From: UBA4292 sp964648695
Lineage (GTDB): Bacteria > Bacillota > Clostridia > Lachnospirales > Lachnospiraceae
Direction: 5' to 3'
Assembly (NCBI GenBank): GCA_964648695.1
Contig: CAZYLH010000040.1
Location: 1 to 12,805, forward strand
DNA length: 12,805 nucleotides
Each line of letters starts with the position of its first letter. Position 1 is the stretch's first letter. This document shows, piece after piece, positions 5,678 to 12,805 of the stretch. The position numbers were made by a program, and so were the translations under genes. Below the pieces are notes generated by a model that searched no databases, was not told the origin of the DNA, and saw nothing but the letters and a program-made list of their open reading frames with translations.

Positions 5678-8533
5678 ATGGAAAGACAATTTATTAAGAT
5701 CAGAGGTGCGGCGGAGCATAATCTGAAAAATATTGACGTGGATATCCCAAGAAATGAGCTGGTGGTGCTAACTGGTGTCAGTGGATCAGGGAAATCATCG
5801 CTGGCGTTTGACACCATCTATGCAGAAGGACAGAGGCGCTACATGGAGTCCCTTTCCTCATATGCACGCCAGTTTTTGGGGCAGATGGAAAAGCCAAATG
5901 TGGAGAGCATAGAAGGGCTTTCACCCGCCATCTCCATCGACCAGAAATCCACAAACAAAAATCCGCGCTCCACGGTCGGGACCGTGACGGAAATCTATGA
6001 TTATCTGCGCCTTTTATATGCCCGCATAGGTATTCCCCACTGTCCAAATTGCGGCAGGGAGATTAGACGTCAGACAGTTGATGAGATGGCGGATCAGATT
6101 CTGCGCCTAGGAGAAGGCAGCCGTTTTTATGTGCTTGCCCCAATTGTTCGTGGACGAAAGGGAGAGCATGTAAAGGTTTTTGAGCAGGCGAGAAAGAGCG
6201 GCTATGTGAGAGTGCGCGTAGACGGGATTATCTACGACCTTGGCGAGGAGATAAAGCTTGAAAAAAACAGGAAGCACAATATAGAGATCGTGGTTGACCG
6301 CCTGGTGGTGAGGGATAATATACAGAGCAGACTGACGGGATCTTTGGAAACTGCACTGCGCCTGGCGGACGGCCTGGTGATAATCGATGTGGTTGAAGGA
6401 GAGATGCTAAGCTTTAGCCAAAATTTTGCTTGCCCGGACTGCGGTATCAGCGTGGACGAGGTGGAGCCGAGGAGCTTTTCTTTTAACAATCCCTTTGGAG
6501 CGTGTCCTGCCTGTGCGGGGCTTGGCTTTACCATGGAGTTTGACGAGGATCTGATGATACCGGATAAGACCTTAAGCATCAATCAGGGGGCTATTACGGT
6601 GCTTGGATGGCAGTCCTGCACTACAAAGGGAAGTTATACCAGAGCGGTGCTTGAGGCACTTTGCAGGGAATATGACTTTAACCTTGACACCCCGTTTGGC
6701 GAGTATCCCAAGGAGATCCATGACCTGTTAATCTACGGTACAAACAGCCGCATGGTGAAGGTGTATTACAAGGGACAGCGCGGAGAGGGGATCTACGATG
6801 TTGTCTTTGAGGGCCTTATCAGGAATGTAAACAGGCGCTACCGTGAGGTGGGCTCCGAAACCGCGAAGGCGGAATATGAGACCTTTATGAGGATACTTCC
6901 CTGTAAGGAGTGCGGGGGGATGCGTCTAAAGAAGACCTCTCTGGCGGTGACTGTTGGGGATTTAAATATCTATGAGATGACAACCATGTCCATAAGAAAG
7001 ATGAAAAGCTTTATAGAGGACATGAAGATTTCCAGGATGCAGCAAAATATAGGAGAACAGATCTTAAAGGAAATCAGGGGAAGGCTGACGTTTTTGTGCG
7101 ATGTCGGTCTGGATTATCTAAGTCTTGCCAGAAGCACGGGGTCACTTAGCGGCGGTGAGGCACAGAGGATAAGGCTTGCCACGCAGATCGGCTCCGGTCT
7201 GGTGGGTGTGGCGTATATTTTAGATGAGCCAAGCATCGGACTGCACCAGAGGGATAACGATAAGCTCTTAGCAACGCTTATTCACTTAAGAGATCTGGGA
7301 AACAGCGTGATCGTGGTGGAGCATGACGAGGACACCATGAGGGCGGCGGACTGCATTGTGGATATCGGTCCGTCCGCGGGAGAACATGGTGGATATGTGG
7401 TGGCCACCGGAACAGCGCAGGAGATTATGGAATGTCCCGGATCCATCACCGGAGACTATTTAAGCGGGAGAAAAAAGATCCCAGTTCCTGATATGAGAAA
7501 GTCCCCGAAAGGCTGGATTACAGTTTGCGGTGCTGCTGAGAACAATTTAAAGAGCATAGATGTGAAATTTCCGCTGGGAGTTATGACCTGCGTGACGGGC
7601 GTATCCGGCTCCGGAAAGAGCTCACTGGTCAATGAGATATTGTATAAATCCCTTGCGAGAAACTTAAATCGCGCCCGCTGTATTCCGGGGATGCATAAAG
7701 ACGTGACCGGGCTAGAGCAGCTTGATAAGGTGATAAATATCGACCAAAGCCCGATTGGACGCTCACCCAGGTCAAATCCTGCCACCTACACAGGAGTTTT
7801 TGACATGATCAGGGAGTTATTTTCCCAGACCACGGATTCTAAGGCGAGGGGCTATAAAAAAGGGCGCTTCAGCTTTAATGTGCGGGGAGGCAGGTGTGAG
7901 GCGTGTGCCGGAGACGGTATCATCCGCATAGAGATGCATTTTCTGCCGGATGTATACGTCCCTTGTGAGATATGCGGCGGCAGGCGCTATAATCGGGAAA
8001 CCTTGGAGGTAAAATACAAGGGAAAGAGTATCTATGACGTGCTGGAGATGACCGTAGAGGAGGCGCTGAGCTTTTTTGAAAATGTACCATCTGTCGCAAA
8101 CAAGATTAAAACCCTCTACGATGTGGGACTGTCCTACCTAAAGCTTGGCCAGCCATCCACCACCCTTTCTGGCGGTGAGGCTCAGAGGATAAAGCTTGCC
8201 ACGGAGCTTAGCAGAAGGGCTACCGGCAGAACGGTCTACATTCTGGATGAGCCCACCACAGGTCTTCATTTTGCGGATGTGCACAAGCTGGTGGACATCC
8301 TTCACAGGCTGACAGAGAGCGGAAACACGGTCATCGTAATTGAGCATAACCTGGATGTCATAAAAACGGCGGATTACATTATTGATATGGGGCCAGAGGG
8401 GGGCGATATGGGCGGCACGGTGGTCGCGCAGGGTACCCCGGAGGAGGTGGCGGAGTGTCCGGCTTCCTACACAGGGATATATATAAAAAAATATCTAAAG
8501 CCCCCTGTTTCGTGTACAGAAGGAAAAGCTTAA
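5678..8533 (+). CDS. uvrA: Excinuclease ABC subunit A
   Basis: UvrA is the dimeric ABC-type ATPase that scans DNA for helix distortion and loads UvrB. The 951 residues carry two nucleotide-binding domains. The first has Walker A GVSGSGKS (33-40), signature LSGGE (490-494) and Walker B Asp516/Glu517. The second has Walker A GVSGSGKS (641-648), signature LSGGE (830-834) and Walker B Asp857/Glu858. Two zinc modules are complete: Cys252/255/276/279 in the first half and Cys740/743/763/766 in the second. Additional CxxC pairs at 122/125 and 409/412 are seen in many Gram-positive UvrA proteins. AGAAGGA inside the end of uvrB (5662-5668) serves as ribosome binding site. No terminator is visible after the stop, so some read-through into mreB is possible. 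Confidence 0.98.
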   Translation: MERQFIKIRGAAEHNLKNIDVDIPRNELVVLTGVSGSGKSSLAFDTIYAEGQRRYMESLSSYARQFLGQMEKPNVESIEGLSPAISIDQKSTNKNPRSTVGTVTEIYDYLRLLYARIGIPHCPNCGREIRRQTVDEMADQILRLGEGSRFYVLAPIVRGRKGEHVKVFEQARKSGYVRVRVDGIIYDLGEEIKLEKNRKHNIEIVVDRLVVRDNIQSRLTGSLETALRLADGLVIIDVVEGEMLSFSQNFACPDCGISVDEVEPRSFSFNNPFGACPACAGLGFTMEFDEDLMIPDKTLSINQGAITVLGWQSCTTKGSYTRAVLEALCREYDFNLDTPFGEYPKEIHDLLIYGTNSRMVKVYYKGQRGEGIYDVVFEGLIRNVNRRYREVGSETAKAEYETFMRILPCKECGGMRLKKTSLAVTVGDLNIYEMTTMSIRKMKSFIEDMKISRMQQNIGEQILKEIRGRLTFLCDVGLDYLSLARSTGSLSGGEAQRIRLATQIGSGLVGVAYILDEPSIGLHQRDNDKLLATLIHLRDLGNSVIVVEHDEDTMRAADCIVDIGPSAGEHGGYVVATGTAQEIMECPGSITGDYLSGRKKIPVPDMRKSPKGWITVCGAAENNLKSIDVKFPLGVMTCVTGVSGSGKSSLVNEILYKSLARNLNRARCIPGMHKDVTGLEQLDKVINIDQSPIGRSPRSNPATYTGVFDMIRELFSQTTDSKARGYKKGRFSFNVRGGRCEACAGDGIIRIEMHFLPDVYVPCEICGGRRYNRETLEVKYKGKSIYDVLEMTVEEALSFFENVPSVANKIKTLYDVGLSYLKLGQPSTTLSGGEAQRIKLATELSRRATGRTVYILDEPTTGLHFADVHKLVDILHRLTESGNTVIVIEHNLDVIKTADYIIDMGPEGGDMGGTVVAQGTPEEVAECPASYTGIYIKKYLKPPVSCTEGKA

Positions 8534-8549
8534 AAACTAAAAAAAGGAC

Positions 8550-8578
8550 TTGATAAATCCGTTGGCATTGATTAAGAT
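8550..8578 (+). promoter_or_regulatory. Sigma-A-type promoter for mreB
   Basis: TTGATA (8550-8555, 5 of 6 matches to TTGACA) and TAAGAT (8573-8578, 4 of 6 matches to TATAAT) are separated by exactly 17 bases. Transcription would start near 8585, giving a leader of about 45 bases. The position between uvrA and mreB suits an independent mreB promoter. Confidence 0.55.
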
Positions 8579-8630
8579 GGTAACTGTGTTGATGAAGTGA
8601 ATTTTGTTGTAGTAGGGAGGATTATATATT

Positions 8631-9611
8631 ATGTTATCTACGGATATCGGCATTGATTTGGGAACAGCCAGTATACTGGTGTATATAAAGGGAAGGGGCG
8701 TTGTTTTAAAGGAGCCCTCCGTTGTGGCTATTGATAGAGAGACGGGTGAGATTAAGGCTATCGGCGAGGAGGCCCGTCTGATGATCGGGCGTACTCCTGG
8801 AAATATTGTGGCTATCAGACCCTTAAGAAAGGGTGTGATCAGCGACTATCAGGTCACAGAGCAGATGATGAAATATTTCATCAGAAAGAGCGTTGGCAAG
8901 CGCACAATGCGCCGTCCCCGTATCTGTGTGTGCATTCCCAGCCAGGCCACTGAGGTGGAGAGAAAGGCTGTGGAGGACGCTACCTATGCGGCGGGTGCCA
9001 GATCAGTTTCCATTATAGAGGAGCCTGTAGCGGCAGCCATCGGTGCAGGAATAGACATTGCCAAGGCGTGTGGAAATATGATCGTGGATATCGGAGGCGG
9101 CACTTCTGATATAGCGGTTATCTCCCTTGGCGGTACGGTTGTGAGCACATCCATTAAGATTGCGGGAGATGACTTTGACGAGGCCATTGTCCGCTATATG
9201 AGAAAGAAGCACGGCTTATTGATCGGTGAGAGAACAGCTGAGGAGATAAAGATCAATATCGCGACCTGCTATGCAAGACCGGAGCCCCTCTCCATGGATG
9301 TGAGAGGAAGAAATCTTGTCACAGGTCTTCCAAAGACTATCACCTTAACCTCTGAAGAGACGCTGGAGGCGCTAAGAGAGCCTGCTATGCAGATTGTGGA
9401 CGCTGTACATAACGTCCTGGAGAGGACTCCACCGGAGCTTGCGGCGGATATTTCAGACAGAGGTATTGTCTTGACAGGGGGCGGCGCGCTGCTTCATGGT
9501 CTTGAGGAATTGCTGGAGGAAAAGACCGGTATTCACACGATTACGGCTGATGAGCCGATGAGCTGTGTTGCCATTGGTACCGGAAAGTTTATAGAATTTA
9601 TGAACGAATAG
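8631..9611 (+). CDS. mreB: Rod-shape actin homologue MreB/Mbl
   Basis: MreB-family proteins form membrane-associated actin-like filaments that guide lateral cell-wall synthesis. The 326 residues show the actin-fold nucleotide site in order: phosphate-1 DIGIDLGTAS (5-14), the catalytic-Glu region EEPVAAAIGAG (Glu131), phosphate-2 VDIGGGTSD (152-160) and the adenosine loop LTGGGALLHG (281-290). The stretch GRTPGNIVAIRPL (53-65) is characteristic of MreB/Mbl. GGGAGG (8615-8620) lies 10 bases before the ATG, slightly long spacing. The gene is not followed by mreC or mreD and has its own promoter and terminator, so it could be an Mbl-like paralogue or the sole MreB. Which paralogue it is cannot be decided from one sequence. 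Confidence 0.95.
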   Translation: MLSTDIGIDLGTASILVYIKGRGVVLKEPSVVAIDRETGEIKAIGEEARLMIGRTPGNIVAIRPLRKGVISDYQVTEQMMKYFIRKSVGKRTMRRPRICVCIPSQATEVERKAVEDATYAAGARSVSIIEEPVAAAIGAGIDIAKACGNMIVDIGGGTSDIAVISLGGTVVSTSIKIAGDDFDEAIVRYMRKKHGLLIGERTAEEIKINIATCYARPEPLSMDVRGRNLVTGLPKTITLTSEETLEALREPAMQIVDAVHNVLERTPPELAADISDRGIVLTGGGALLHGLEELLEEKTGIHTITADEPMSCVAIGTGKFIEFMNE

Positions 9612-9620
9612 CCTTTAAAG

Positions 9621-9664
9621 TTACAGTCTGGCCGCTGCACATATGGCTGGGCTGTAATTTTTTT
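9621..9664 (+). terminator. Intrinsic terminator after mreB
   Basis: A 13-bp stem with three G-U pairs (9621-9633 with 9645-9657) encloses an 11-base loop and is followed by seven T residues (9658-9664). It starts 9 bases after the mreB stop codon and separates mreB from recD2. Confidence 0.85.
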
Positions 9665-9732
9665 AGGACAAGCGACAAAAAAATGTGCGGAACAATCCGT
9701 GTCTCATACACATTGTGAGTGGGTGGCGCAGA

Positions 9733-9746
9733 AAGGGAAAAACGTG
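9733..9746 (+). promoter_or_regulatory. Ribosome binding site supporting the recD2 GTG start
   Basis: AAGGGA (9733-9738) lies 5 bases before GTG 9744. No comparable purine-rich site precedes the alternative GTG at 9699, and the nearby ATG at 9683 is in another frame and soon meets a stop. Confidence 0.55.
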
Positions 9747-11990
9747 ACGATAGAGGGATATGTACAGAGAATCCTTTTTCAAAACAAGGAGAACGGTTAT
9801 ACCGTCATGGTGATGGAATTGTCCGGAGCGGAGGATGAGGGCAATGAGGAGACGGTTTGCGGCAGCTTTCCGGACGTAGAGCAGGGGGATTTTCTGTCCG
9901 TTTCCGGGGAAATGACTGTTCATGCCACCTATGGTGCGCAGCTGCGGGCTTCTTCATATGAGAGAAAGATGCCGACGGATGCAGTGTCCATGGAGCGATA
10001 TTTGGCGTCCGGTGCCATAAATGGCATCGGAGCAGCCCTTGCCGCCAGGATTGTAAAAAAATTCAAGGAAGATTCCTTTAGAATTATGGAGGAGGAGCCA
10101 GAAAGGCTGGCAGAAATTAAAGGCATCAGCGAAAAGAAAGCGAGGGAGATTGGCGCACAGATTGCAGAAAAGAAAAACCTTCGGGATGCTTTGATGTTTT
10201 TGCAGCAATTTGGAGTCACTTTAAATCTGGCGGCAAAGATATATAATTACTACGGAGCGGAGCTTTACAGTGTGATCCGCACAAATCCCTACCGCATGGC
10301 GGAGGATATAGACGGGGTGGGCTTTAAGACGGCGGACAGCATCGCCGAGAGGGCGGGGATCATGCCGGACTCGGATTTTCGCATTCAAAGCGGCATAATC
10401 TACAGTCTGCAGCTGGCCTCGGGAAATGGGCACACTTATCTTCCAAAGGATGACCTTGTAACGCAGACATCAAAGCTTTTGATGGTGGAGCCGGATCAGG
10501 TGGAGCATAACCTTATGGATATGCAGCTTGACAGGAGGATAACGATAAAAAACATATCCGGTAAGGACGCACCTGACCAGCAGCAGGTATACATCTCCGC
10601 CTACTACTATATGGAGCTGAATGTGGCAAAGCATCTTCATGATCTTAATATCGAGGAAAAGACAGACCATGTTAAGTTAGAAAAAAAGATCGATAAAATC
10701 GCCTCAATGGATGAGATCAGGCTGGATCAGATGCAAAAGGAGGCTGTGATGGAGGCGGTCACCCATGGGTTGACGGTGATAACCGGAGGCCCCGGAACGG
10801 GAAAGACGACCACCATCAACACCATCATCCGCTATATGGAGGAGGAGGGGCTTTCGATAGCTCTGGCGGCTCCGACGGGCCGCGCCGCAAAGAGGATGAG
10901 CGAGGCTACGGGCTGTGAGGCGCAGACCATCCATCGCCTGTTAGAGCTGATGGGAGGCCCTGAAAACGAGGGCGGACATGCCACCTTTGCCAGGGACGAG
11001 GAAAATCCACTGGAGGCTGACGCGGTCATCATTGATGAGATGAGTATGGTGGATATCAACATTATGAACGCTCTCTTAAAGGCGATCGTGCCAGGCACAA
11101 GGCTTATTCTCGTGGGGGATGTGGACCAGCTTCCAAGCGTCGGCCCCGGAAATGTTTTGAGGGATATCATTGGCTCAAATTGCTTTCGGGTGGTGAAGCT
11201 GAATAAGATATTCAGGCAGGCTATGGAGAGCGATATCATTATAAACGCTCACAAGATAAACCAGGGGCAGATAGTGGAGCCAAAGACGGGGAGTAAGGAT
11301 TTTCTCTTTGTTAAGAGGGAGCAGGCCGGTCAGATTACAGGGGCGACCATCACCCTGGTAAAGGAAAAATTGCCCGCATATGTGAACGCATCAGTGCGGG
11401 ATATTCAGGTACTAACACCAATGCGAAAGGGCGCGCTTGGAGTGGAGCAGTTAAACAAGGCTTTACAGCAGTACCTAAATCCGCCGGATCCGGAGAAGAT
11501 GGAGAAGGAGACGAGCACCGGGGTCTTTCGTGAGGGAGACAAGGTGATGCAGATAAAAAACAATTATCAGATGGAGTGGGAGATAAAAAACAGCTACGGA
11601 GTGGTGTTGCAAAGCGGCATAGGGGTCTTTAACGGGGATGTTGGCATAATAAAGAGCATGAACCTTTATGCGGAGGAGATGGTGGTGGAGTTTGATGAGA
11701 GCAGGGAGGCGACCTACAGCTTTAAGGAGTTAGAGGAGTTAGAGCTGGCATATGCCATCACCATACATAAGTCACAGGGCAGTGAGTACCCTGCGGTGGT
11801 TTTGCCGCTGCTTACGGGGCCAAGAATGCTCATGAACAGAAATCTTCTCTACACCGCGGTGACCAGGGCAAAGCAGTGCGTCACGGTGGTGGGAAGTCTT
11901 GAGACCTTTCAGAATATGATCAGAAATGTGTCTGAAAATGTGCGCTTTTCAGGTCTGGCGGATCGTATTCGGGAGATTATGCTGGTGTAG
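9744..11990 (+). CDS. recD2: RecD2-type 5'-3' DNA helicase (SF1B)
   Basis: RecD2 is a superfamily 1B helicase moving 5' to 3' on DNA, found in bacteria where it does not partner RecBC and linked to recombination and fork repair. A start at GTG 9744 gives 748 residues. It is preferred because AAGGGA (9733-9738) lies just upstream and the protein then opens with VTIEGYVQRILFQNKENGYT, the usual family N-terminus. A GTG at 9699 in the same frame would add 15 residues but has no ribosome binding site. Helix-hairpin-helix repeats span about 90-205 (GIGAALAARI at 94). Motif I is GGPGTGKTT (348-356), Walker B is DEMS (Asp431/Glu432), motif III is GDVDQLPSVGPG, and the C-terminal motifs HKSQG (675-679) and LLYTAVTRAK (701-710) are intact. 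No AddAB/RecBC gene is in the window. The ComF gene follows in the same unit. Confidence 0.95.
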   Translation: MTIEGYVQRILFQNKENGYTVMVMELSGAEDEGNEETVCGSFPDVEQGDFLSVSGEMTVHATYGAQLRASSYERKMPTDAVSMERYLASGAINGIGAALAARIVKKFKEDSFRIMEEEPERLAEIKGISEKKAREIGAQIAEKKNLRDALMFLQQFGVTLNLAAKIYNYYGAELYSVIRTNPYRMAEDIDGVGFKTADSIAERAGIMPDSDFRIQSGIIYSLQLASGNGHTYLPKDDLVTQTSKLLMVEPDQVEHNLMDMQLDRRITIKNISGKDAPDQQQVYISAYYYMELNVAKHLHDLNIEEKTDHVKLEKKIDKIASMDEIRLDQMQKEAVMEAVTHGLTVITGGPGTGKTTTINTIIRYMEEEGLSIALAAPTGRAAKRMSEATGCEAQTIHRLLELMGGPENEGGHATFARDEENPLEADAVIIDEMSMVDINIMNALLKAIVPGTRLILVGDVDQLPSVGPGNVLRDIIGSNCFRVVKLNKIFRQAMESDIIINAHKINQGQIVEPKTGSKDFLFVKREQAGQITGATITLVKEKLPAYVNASVRDIQVLTPMRKGALGVEQLNKALQQYLNPPDPEKMEKETSTGVFREGDKVMQIKNNYQMEWEIKNSYGVVLQSGIGVFNGDVGIIKSMNLYAEEMVVEFDESREATYSFKELEELELAYAITIHKSQGSEYPAVVLPLLTGPRMLMNRNLLYTAVTRAKQCVTVVGSLETFQNMIRNVSENVRFSGLADRIREIMLV

Positions 11991-12020
11991 ACGGGAAGCT
12001 TAAGTAATGTTGGAGGGGAA

Positions 12021-12773
12021 ATGACATTAGTGGATATTGTATATCCAAGGGTTTGCCCTGTGTGCAGGGAAATTGTAAGACCAGATTTTTGCCTGGAGAC
12101 GGATACGGAAAAAATACCGGCGGGTTTTGGGATGGAGAGACTTATCTGTCCGCATTGTTATAATAAGGTTCCCTTCATCAAAGGGCCGGCGTGCATGAAA
12201 TGCGGAACGCAGCTTGAAAAATGGACGGATGAGTATTGCAGCCGGTGCAAAAACATATCCAGAGATTTTGTAAGAAATCTGGCGCTGATGGATTATGCCA
12301 ATCCGCGGGCGGGGCAGATGATGTGGGATTTTAAATACAGCAATAAGAGGGAATACGCGGATTTTTTTGCCCTGGAGCTAACAAGGCACTTTGGAAGGCA
12401 GATTTTGGACTTTAACTGCGAGGTGATAATTCCCGTGCCGGTACACCGTTCTAGAAAGCGAGAGAGGGGGTATAATCAGGCAGAGGTGCTTGCAAGGCGG
12501 CTGGGAGAGCTTTTAGAGCTTTCTGTGGATGAAAAGGCGCTTTTGAGAGTGAAAAAGACATTGCCGCAAAAAAAACTGGACGCAAATGAGCGCTATCAGA
12601 ATCTGAGGAATGCATTTTTGCCGGGAAAGAGTGCGGTAATGTATCGCAGAGTTCTTTTGGTGGATGATATTTACACCACCGGCACAACCATGCAGGTGTG
12701 TGCCAGAACCTTGATGGAGGCTGGCGTGGAGAGAGTTTACGGATTAACGTGCTGTGCCGGACGGGATGCGTAA
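12021..12773 (+). CDS. comFC: ComF-family phosphoribosyltransferase-fold protein (ComFC-like)
   Basis: ComF-family proteins combine an N-terminal zinc-ribbon-like region with a phosphoribosyltransferase fold. ComFC is needed for natural transformation in some Bacillota, though its biochemical role is not settled and the family also occurs in non-competent species. The 250 residues contain four CxxC pairs (12/15, 43/46, 58/61, 73/76), enough for two zinc sites. They are followed by the family motif IPVPVHRSRKRERGYNQ (137-153), a TLPQKKLDANERYQNL segment, and the PRPP loop VLLVDDIYTTGTT (211-223) with Asp215/Asp216. GGAGGGG (12012-12018) lies very close to the ATG. The gene begins 30 bases after recD2 with no terminator between, so they probably share a transcript. 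No comFA lies upstream, unlike the Bacillus comF operon. The 32 bases after the stop hold nothing recognisable. Confidence 0.9.
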   Translation: MTLVDIVYPRVCPVCREIVRPDFCLETDTEKIPAGFGMERLICPHCYNKVPFIKGPACMKCGTQLEKWTDEYCSRCKNISRDFVRNLALMDYANPRAGQMMWDFKYSNKREYADFFALELTRHFGRQILDFNCEVIIPVPVHRSRKRERGYNQAEVLARRLGELLELSVDEKALLRVKKTLPQKKLDANERYQNLRNAFLPGKSAVMYRRVLLVDDIYTTGTTMQVCARTLMEAGVERVYGLTCCAGRDA

Positions 12774-12805
12774 AAAAGAGGGGATTTGCCGCCGGAAATA
12801 TGTAA

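Noticed and set aside
8550..8600. Short leader-like frame TTG...TGA (LINPLALIKMVTVLMK) before mreB
   Set aside because: Its first codon overlaps the candidate -35 element, the purine run before it is only a base or two away, and no attenuator-like structure follows. It is more likely non-coding promoter DNA.
9665..9743. Promoter for recD2
   Set aside because: No hexamer pair with acceptable spacing was found between the mreB terminator and recD2; TTGTGA near 9713 lacks a -10 partner. Transcription must start from something I cannot recognise or arise by read-through.
10832..11239. 135-codon open frame on the - strand opposite recD2 (and similar ones at 1281-1676 and 6232-6582)
   Set aside because: They mirror conserved helicase, regulator or UvrA coding sequence, are rich in Ser/Pro/Arg as antisense frames commonly are, and have no independent support.
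1..12805. A hidden mobile element, defence island, CRISPR array or new multi-gene system
   Set aside because: Every gene belongs to a known family with intact motifs, spacing is tight, no direct-repeat arrays or integrase/transposase signatures are seen, and codon use beyond the first gene shows no sign of foreign blocks.

Overview
This looks like a core-genome segment from a Gram-positive anaerobe of the Clostridia, most likely a Lachnospiraceae-type Bacillota. The inference rests on strong GGAGG-type ribosome binding sites, moderate G+C, frequent AGA/AGG arginine codons, a RecD2-type helicase (the form found without RecBC), a CdaR-like regulator beside a UgpC/MsmK-type sugar-importer ATPase, and a single-pass CtpA-type S41 protease. 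No genus can be named from the sequence alone. All eight genes lie on the + strand. There is no tRNA, rRNA, insertion sequence, prophage gene, CRISPR array or integration site, and no gene-free stretch longer than about 200 bases.

Layout. Positions 1-876 hold the 3' part of a carbohydrate ABC importer ATPase, closed by a strong intrinsic terminator (919-953). Next come a CdaR/PucR-like regulator (1069-2157), a hairpin (2182-2208) and a membrane-anchored S41 protease (2259-3578). A terminator and an extended -10 promoter then overlap (3619-3660), and the excision-repair pair uvrB-uvrA follows with a 6-base gap (3683-8533). A well-formed promoter (8550-8578) precedes mreB (8631-9611), which ends in its own terminator (9621-9664). 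The last unit is recD2 (best start GTG 9744, to 11990) followed after 30 bases by a ComF-family phosphoribosyltransferase gene (12021-12773).

How the genes fit together. UvrA and UvrB form the damage-recognition complex of nucleotide excision repair. RecD2 is a 5'-3' helicase tied to recombination and replication-fork repair, and ComF-family proteins are tied to DNA uptake and handling, so 3683-12773 is mostly DNA maintenance interrupted by the cell-shape gene mreB. The left part combines sugar transport, a small-molecule-type regulator and an extracytoplasmic protease; the first two may be functionally linked.

I looked for a hidden or novel system on both strands and did not find one. What deserves a second look is regulatory: the compact terminator/promoter overlap before uvrB with an inverted repeat around its -35 region and no visible LexA box, an mreB without mreC/mreD, and the regulator next to the importer ATPase.
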